Positions 5,559 through 8,605 of a stretch of 8,605 nt of DNA are shown here, in pieces; positions within the stretch are counted from its first letter, which is position 1, and the number at the start of each line of letters is the position of its first letter. A program made the position numbers and the translations under genes. The stretch comes from Clostridiales bacterium UBA8960. Its GTDB lineage: Bacteria; Bacillota; Clostridia; Peptostreptococcales; Acidaminobacteraceae. The notes under the pieces were generated by a model. That model was not told the origin of the DNA, made no database searches, and was given only the letters and a program-made list of their open reading frames with translations. The stretch lies in the NCBI GenBank assembly GCA_003482695.1, contig DMYC01000036.1, positions 1 to 8,605 of the forward strand, read 5' to 3'.

Positions 5559-6830
5559 TCATCGTTTCAGTTCGAATGTCACATCTGGCTCAAATGGTCC
5601 GAAAATCGTTACCATGTATCGATCGTCCGAAATCGTAAATCTGTAAATGCTGTTTGGATTCAGAGCGATACTGAACAGCGTGTAATCGCCACCAATCGGT
5701 AAATTCATGCTGCCGTCAGCACTTGTAATTCGATTATAAGTGACGCCATTTGTCTCGTCTGTTACAGAAGCCAATACACCTGAAAGCGGCTTTCCATCCA
5801 CATCTATAAAAAAGACTTTCGCGATGGACATACGATCGACATTTCCTTCTTTAATTTTCTCTGACGTTAAAGCGTCCATTTCCTCCACGAGTTCATCGTC
5901 TTGCCAAACGCCGTATTGGTATGCGCCATCGACGTAAGTGTAAAGGCCAAGGCCATTATACATGGCATCGCTCCAATACCCTTCATAGAAGTCGCCATTG
6001 TTCCATATGAAAATGCCATATCCACTGAATAGACCATCACTAAACTGTCCGATATATTTGTTGCCATCCACAAACTCGAGCATGCCATTCCCAACCGGTG
6101 TCTTCCCATCGAATCCACCTGTGTACAGGTCTCCATTGGCATAATAGATGTTATAAAAACCACCGCCAACCGATATGACCACTGGGGTATTGATCAAGGC
6201 TTGTGCTCTCGTGTGGAAGGCTTCTTTTCCAGCAGGTGACGTTATGAACATGTCTATTCCCGAAATGCCGTTCACATTATCCATAGCAAGCGCTTTCACG
6301 ATCAGTTCAAATACCTCACGTCTTAGAAGCGACTTTGTGCCTTCAGTGGGAAGCGTCAGATTAAGTCCATGTTGAAACTTGATTTCAGATGCTGCTGAAG
6401 TATACTGAATGTTGCCTAAATTGTACCCTAATGCTTTGATTAGGAAGATGCTCGCTTGGTTATAGTTAACGAAATCCTGTGCGCCGAACAGCGTTTTGCT
6501 TTTTCCGGCTGTAATCCCTTTTTTGAAAGCGAACTCTACGTATTTATATCCCCAATGTCCCACAGGTACATCCATAAACGTGGCCGTGGCAGGTGGTGTG
6601 AAATTCGCATACTCAAGTGGGTACAGTTTGCTTAAGATGGCGATCATCTCCACGCGAGATATATTTTTCGTCTCCATAAGATCGCCGTTATTGCCTGTGA
6701 TAAGGCCGATATCTCTTAGTAAAATCGCATAAGTATCGTCCGCCGCATAAGCGACTGAGCCCATCGACGTGATGATCATGATTGAACATATAAGTATCAT
6801 GAACTGTTTCTTTAAAACCGTTTTTTTCAT
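5559..6830 (-). CDS. secreted SLH-MORN repeat protein
   Basis: This 423-residue protein starts with a clear signal peptide (MKKTVLKKQF, hydrophobic core, cleavage after VAYA near residue 29). SLH-like repeats follow: a partial one at about 33-75 (NISRVEMIAILSKLY), a better one at 85-135 (FMDVPVGHWGYKYVEFAF ... NYNQASIFLIKALG) and a degenerate third to about 182 (LLRREVFELIVKAL). Residues 229-314 hold MORN repeats: ANGDLYTGGFDGKTPVGNGM, DGNKYIGQFSDGLFSGYGIF, NGDFYEGYWSDAMYNGLGLY and a last short DGAYQYGVWQDDE. The C-terminal part (about 336-423, with DVDGKPLSGVLASVTDE and SADGSMNLP) looks like a small beta-sandwich of the carboxypeptidase-regulatory type. MORN repeats usually mediate lipid or protein contacts, while SLH repeats suggest wall attachment, though here they are too divergent to be sure. 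AAAGGAGGA precedes the ATG. It appears to form its own transcription unit. The function is unknown. Confidence 0.92.
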   Translation of the reverse strand: MKKTVLKKQFMILICSIMIITSMGSVAYAADDTYAILLRDIGLITGNNGDLMETKNISRVEMIAILSKLYPLEYANFTPPATATFMDVPVGHWGYKYVEFAFKKGITAGKSKTLFGAQDFVNYNQASIFLIKALGYNLGNIQYTSAASEIKFQHGLNLTLPTEGTKSLLRREVFELIVKALAMDNVNGISGIDMFITSPAGKEAFHTRAQALINTPVVISVGGGFYNIYYANGDLYTGGFDGKTPVGNGMLEFVDGNKYIGQFSDGLFSGYGIFIWNNGDFYEGYWSDAMYNGLGLYTYVDGAYQYGVWQDDELVEEMDALTSEKIKEGNVDRMSIAKVFFIDVDGKPLSGVLASVTDETNGVTYNRITSADGSMNLPIGGDYTLFSIALNPNSIYRFTISDDRYMVTIFGPFEPDVTFELKR

Positions 6831-6858
6831 AGGAATCCTCCTTTTGGTCTCTCCCCGT

Positions 6859-6867
6859 ATTTTAACA
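6859..6867 (-). promoter_or_regulatory. candidate extended -10 promoter of the SLH-MORN gene
   Basis: On the reverse strand TGTTAAAAT gives an extended -10 element (TGn plus a 5/6 match to TATAAT) in the 96-base gap before the SLH-MORN gene. No good -35 box lies at 16-18 bases, which extended -10 promoters tolerate. Transcription would begin near 6852, about 20 bases before the ATG, leaving just enough room for the ribosome binding site. Confidence 0.4.
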
Positions 6868-6926
6868 TGTGAATATTACAAACTAAGGTCTTTAAAACTC
6901 TTGTAACACAGATTTAATATGAAAAT

Positions 6927-7622
6927 TTATCCTTTTATAAATTTGGCGATCTTTTTCTCATTTGCATTAGGATTGAGCAAGAGTATTTGATTTCGAATCG
7001 CATCATATGCCTCTTCAGGTCCAATTTCCGACGCTTTCTCGAAAACCGAAGGTTCCCAAAATTGTTCAGTTGTGCAAAAGACCGTCGATGACCAGCCATA
7101 CTCTGCCCCACTTAACGACACTTTTTGCTGACGCCCCGCGATGGTTATAAAAAGTTTCATCTGCAGCTCCACGAGTGCACTTTCAAATTTCGACTTGTCT
7201 TCTTTATCAATTCCGGCTTGCTCTTTGATAAGATGAAGCGGGATGCTTTTATGTGCGCTGACAATGTCATAGATACGCTTCGCAAAATAACTGATATGCC
7301 CATTTATGAGTGCGTCTTCAAAGCTCATTCCCCGTCTTCGAACCGCTAAGAAATAGGGATACCAGGCTTTCGTGATGTAACCGCTTTTCTTAAAGAACAT
7401 TTTAGCGTAAGCGATGTCATCCCGTTCATCTAAAACGCGCATCCGCCATTCCCATGGATCTGTTTCAATATCCCCCGTATGCCATTTCACAGGTGTGTCG
7501 AATGGATGATCCTCATTCCATGAAAATGGAACGACCGCATAAATGCTTTCATCGTTGCCGCCTCCCATGGAAAAGCCCGATCTATTTAATATGTCTATGA
7601 AATCTGTAAAATTCTGTACCAT
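6927..7622 (-). CDS. AlkZ-related protein (tentative), function unknown
   Basis: This soluble protein of 231 residues has no signal peptide or membrane segment. Its N-terminal half carries dense conserved-looking features: GGGNDESIYAVVPFSW (20-35), a Trp-rich stretch with WHTG and DPWEWRMRVL (47-64), then AKMFFKKSGYITKAWYPYFL (73-92). Residues about 115-165 could form a winged helix (IVSAHKSIPLHLIKEQAG). I recall such clostridial proteins being annotated as AlkZ-related, by distant likeness to the AlkZ/YcaQ DNA glycosylases that remove alkylated or crosslinked bases. I cannot point to the glycosylase catalytic motif here, so repair activity is not established. GGGGGAGGGG right before ATG 7622 supports the start. 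The gene follows the lysine-rich gene by 18 bases and is the last of the three-gene cluster. No clear terminator follows its stop. Confidence 0.85.
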   Translation of the reverse strand: MVQNFTDFIDILNRSGFSMGGGNDESIYAVVPFSWNEDHPFDTPVKWHTGDIETDPWEWRMRVLDERDDIAYAKMFFKKSGYITKAWYPYFLAVRRRGMSFEDALINGHISYFAKRIYDIVSAHKSIPLHLIKEQAGIDKEDKSKFESALVELQMKLFITIAGRQQKVSLSGAEYGWSSTVFCTTEQFWEPSVFEKASEIGPEEAYDAIRNQILLLNPNANEKKIAKFIKG

Positions 7623-7640
7623 AACCCCTCCCCCTTGTGG

Positions 7641-7880
7641 CTATTTTATATCTTGTTTCTCTTCAATTTGGATTTGTGCAGCCGCCTTTTTAATCTCTTT
7701 TTTCAACTTTTTTTCATCCAGTTTCTTTTTGATGAATTTTCCGCTGACGACAGCTGCTTTTCCAGTTGCTTTCGCACCTCTCACCAAAACCTGTTTTGCA
7801 AACTGAATTTTATAGGCGGTGCTGTAGACTTCATGATATGCGATTTTCTTAAGGAGTTCCTGTTCTTTATCCGTTTTCAT
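7641..7880 (-). CDS. small lysine-rich protein of unknown function
   Basis: This 79-residue protein contains 20 lysines, concentrated after residue 48 (KFIKKKLDEKKLKKEIKKAA), where the spacing suggests an amphipathic helix. It has no signal peptide, membrane span or cysteine. I recognise no family. Its reality is supported by the ATGA overlap with the stop of the upstream hydrolase gene (7877-7880), by AGAGG 5 bases before the ATG, and by the 18-base gap to the next gene. The overlap implies translational coupling. The basic C-terminal half could bind nucleic acid or an acidic partner, which is a guess from composition only. A competing forward-strand frame at 7635-7985 has no such support. 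Confidence 0.75.
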   Translation of the reverse strand: MKTDKEQELLKKIAYHEVYSTAYKIQFAKQVLVRGAKATGKAAVVSGKFIKKKLDEKKLKKEIKKAAAQIQIEEKQDIK

Positions 7881-8602
7881 ATGAACCTCTCTATGTTGTG
7901 TGAAGGGATGATTAGCCGCAAGTCATCTTTCAGTGTCGATTCGTCAATGCGCATCTTAAGCGTCTCGAAAGCCTCTCCAAAATGAATCGGCACGAGGGTC
8001 TTTGCATCCGAGTGTTCGGCGAAATACGCCATCGCAAAGCACGCTGCTTCTTCAAGTCTTGGATCAACCGGTACAAACGCGAGATCGATCGGCGCTTTAA
8101 CCACTTGACCCATGATCTGCTTGAAGTCGTTCTCTTCCTGACTTTGCATTTCATTCGTTGCGCTTTTCCAGTGCCACCAGTTAAGGTCACCACTGTGGAA
8201 AATCGATACGCCATCGACTTCAATCAAGAAAGCCACACCTGCATCAGTAGAGTCAAATGTCCTAATCAAGGTGTCCCCATGTTCCATTTTATACGTTTGA
8301 TTTGGTTTTACCCATAATATCTCATATACAGTATCCGGAACAATCGGCTCCACATCTGTGGATATGACGTAAACGGGTGCTTTCTTGTTTTGGAATTTAG
8401 AGAAGGCAAATATCTGAGGCGCATAATGGTCCTTATGACCATGTGAGACAAAAAATACAGCCTGCTTGTCTTCGACAATCAATGATTCCAAATCATCCAT
8501 CGTGAAATTGTCATCGAAATAGACATCGAAGAACAGTTGATGGTTCTCCGTTTCCACAAGCACACCGCTATGGTGTAAAAAAGTAACCATGTAAGGATTC
8601 AT
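7877..8602 (-). CDS. MBL-fold metallo-hydrolase (COG2220/UlaG-like group)
   Basis: This 241-residue protein has the metallo-beta-lactamase fold. Metal-binding motifs are visible in order: the opening strand THHSG-like VTFLHHSGVLVE (6-17) with D26, the HGHKDH signature (54-59), HSGDLNWWHW (136-145) and PIHFGE (205-210). STDAGVAFLIEVDG (118-131) is typical of a group of clostridial MBL proteins. Family members hydrolyse phosphoesters, lactones or similar bonds with two metal ions; the substrate here cannot be told. It is probably cytoplasmic. An in-frame TAG at 8603-8605 sits directly before ATG 8602, so the protein cannot extend further upstream; ATG 8590 is an alternative without a ribosome binding site. 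It is first of a tight cluster with the lysine-rich and AlkZ-related genes. Any earlier operon member lies outside the window. Confidence 0.92.
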   Translation of the reverse strand: MNPYMVTFLHHSGVLVETENHQLFFDVYFDDNFTMDDLESLIVEDKQAVFFVSHGHKDHYAPQIFAFSKFQNKKAPVYVISTDVEPIVPDTVYEILWVKPNQTYKMEHGDTLIRTFDSTDAGVAFLIEVDGVSIFHSGDLNWWHWKSATNEMQSQEENDFKQIMGQVVKAPIDLAFVPVDPRLEEAACFAMAYFAEHSDAKTLVPIHFGEAFETLKMRIDESTLKDDLRLIIPSHNIERFI

Positions 8603-8605
8603 CTA

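Noticed and set aside
5867..6169. 100-residue Met-rich frame on the same strand as the SLH-MORN gene
   Set aside because: It is an out-of-frame shadow created by the repeated MORN codons inside a well-supported longer gene.
7635..7985. 116-residue forward-strand frame rich in Phe and Leu, resembling a membrane protein
   Set aside because: It is the antisense image of the lysine-rich gene, whose Lys codons read as Phe on the other strand. The reverse gene has a ribosome binding site and an ATGA overlap; this frame has neither.

Overview
The window looks like a chromosomal segment of a low-to-moderate G+C Gram-positive bacterium, most likely a clostridial Firmicute. The signs are strong AGGAGG-type ribosome binding sites, compact intrinsic terminators, three secreted proteins with S-layer-homology (SLH) domains, and a VanZ-like and a COG2426-type membrane protein. 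The genus cannot be fixed from the sequence alone. All nine protein-coding genes lie on the minus strand, so transcription runs from high to low coordinates. No intergenic stretch exceeds 300 bases. I see no rRNA, tRNA, CRISPR array, insertion sequence or phage gene.

In transcription order, 8602-6927 is a tight three-gene cluster. It encodes a metallo-beta-lactamase-fold hydrolase, a 79-residue lysine-rich protein whose start overlaps the hydrolase stop by 4 bases, and a 231-residue protein resembling clostridial proteins annotated as AlkZ-related. Next comes 6830-5559, a secreted protein joining degenerate SLH repeats to four MORN repeats and a C-terminal beta-rich domain; it ends at a clear intrinsic terminator (5513-5549). 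A good promoter abuts that terminator and reads into a small COG2426-type membrane protein (5406-4933) and a VanZ-like protein (start best placed at 4864, end 4340).

The 150-base gap 4190-4339 carries a terminator-like hairpin that can refold with downstream sequence. It leads into a long membrane-bound CapD/PglF-type nucleotide-sugar 4,6-dehydratase (4189-2180). The dehydratase stop codon overlaps the ribosome binding site of a three-SLH secreted protein (2165-561), so enzyme and surface protein are very probably made together. A 13-bp hairpin and a candidate promoter then separate it from a second, similar SLH protein (443 to beyond base 1) that runs off the window.

Taken together, this is mainly a cell-surface region. 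SLH domains anchor proteins to secondary cell-wall polymers, and the CapD-type enzyme makes 4-keto-6-deoxy sugar precursors for surface glycans. Linking these two activities physically is an inference. Nothing here proves a wholly new system. The most unusual items are the SLH-MORN protein, the capD-SLH coupling with its structured leader, and the hydrolase / lysine-rich / AlkZ-related trio.
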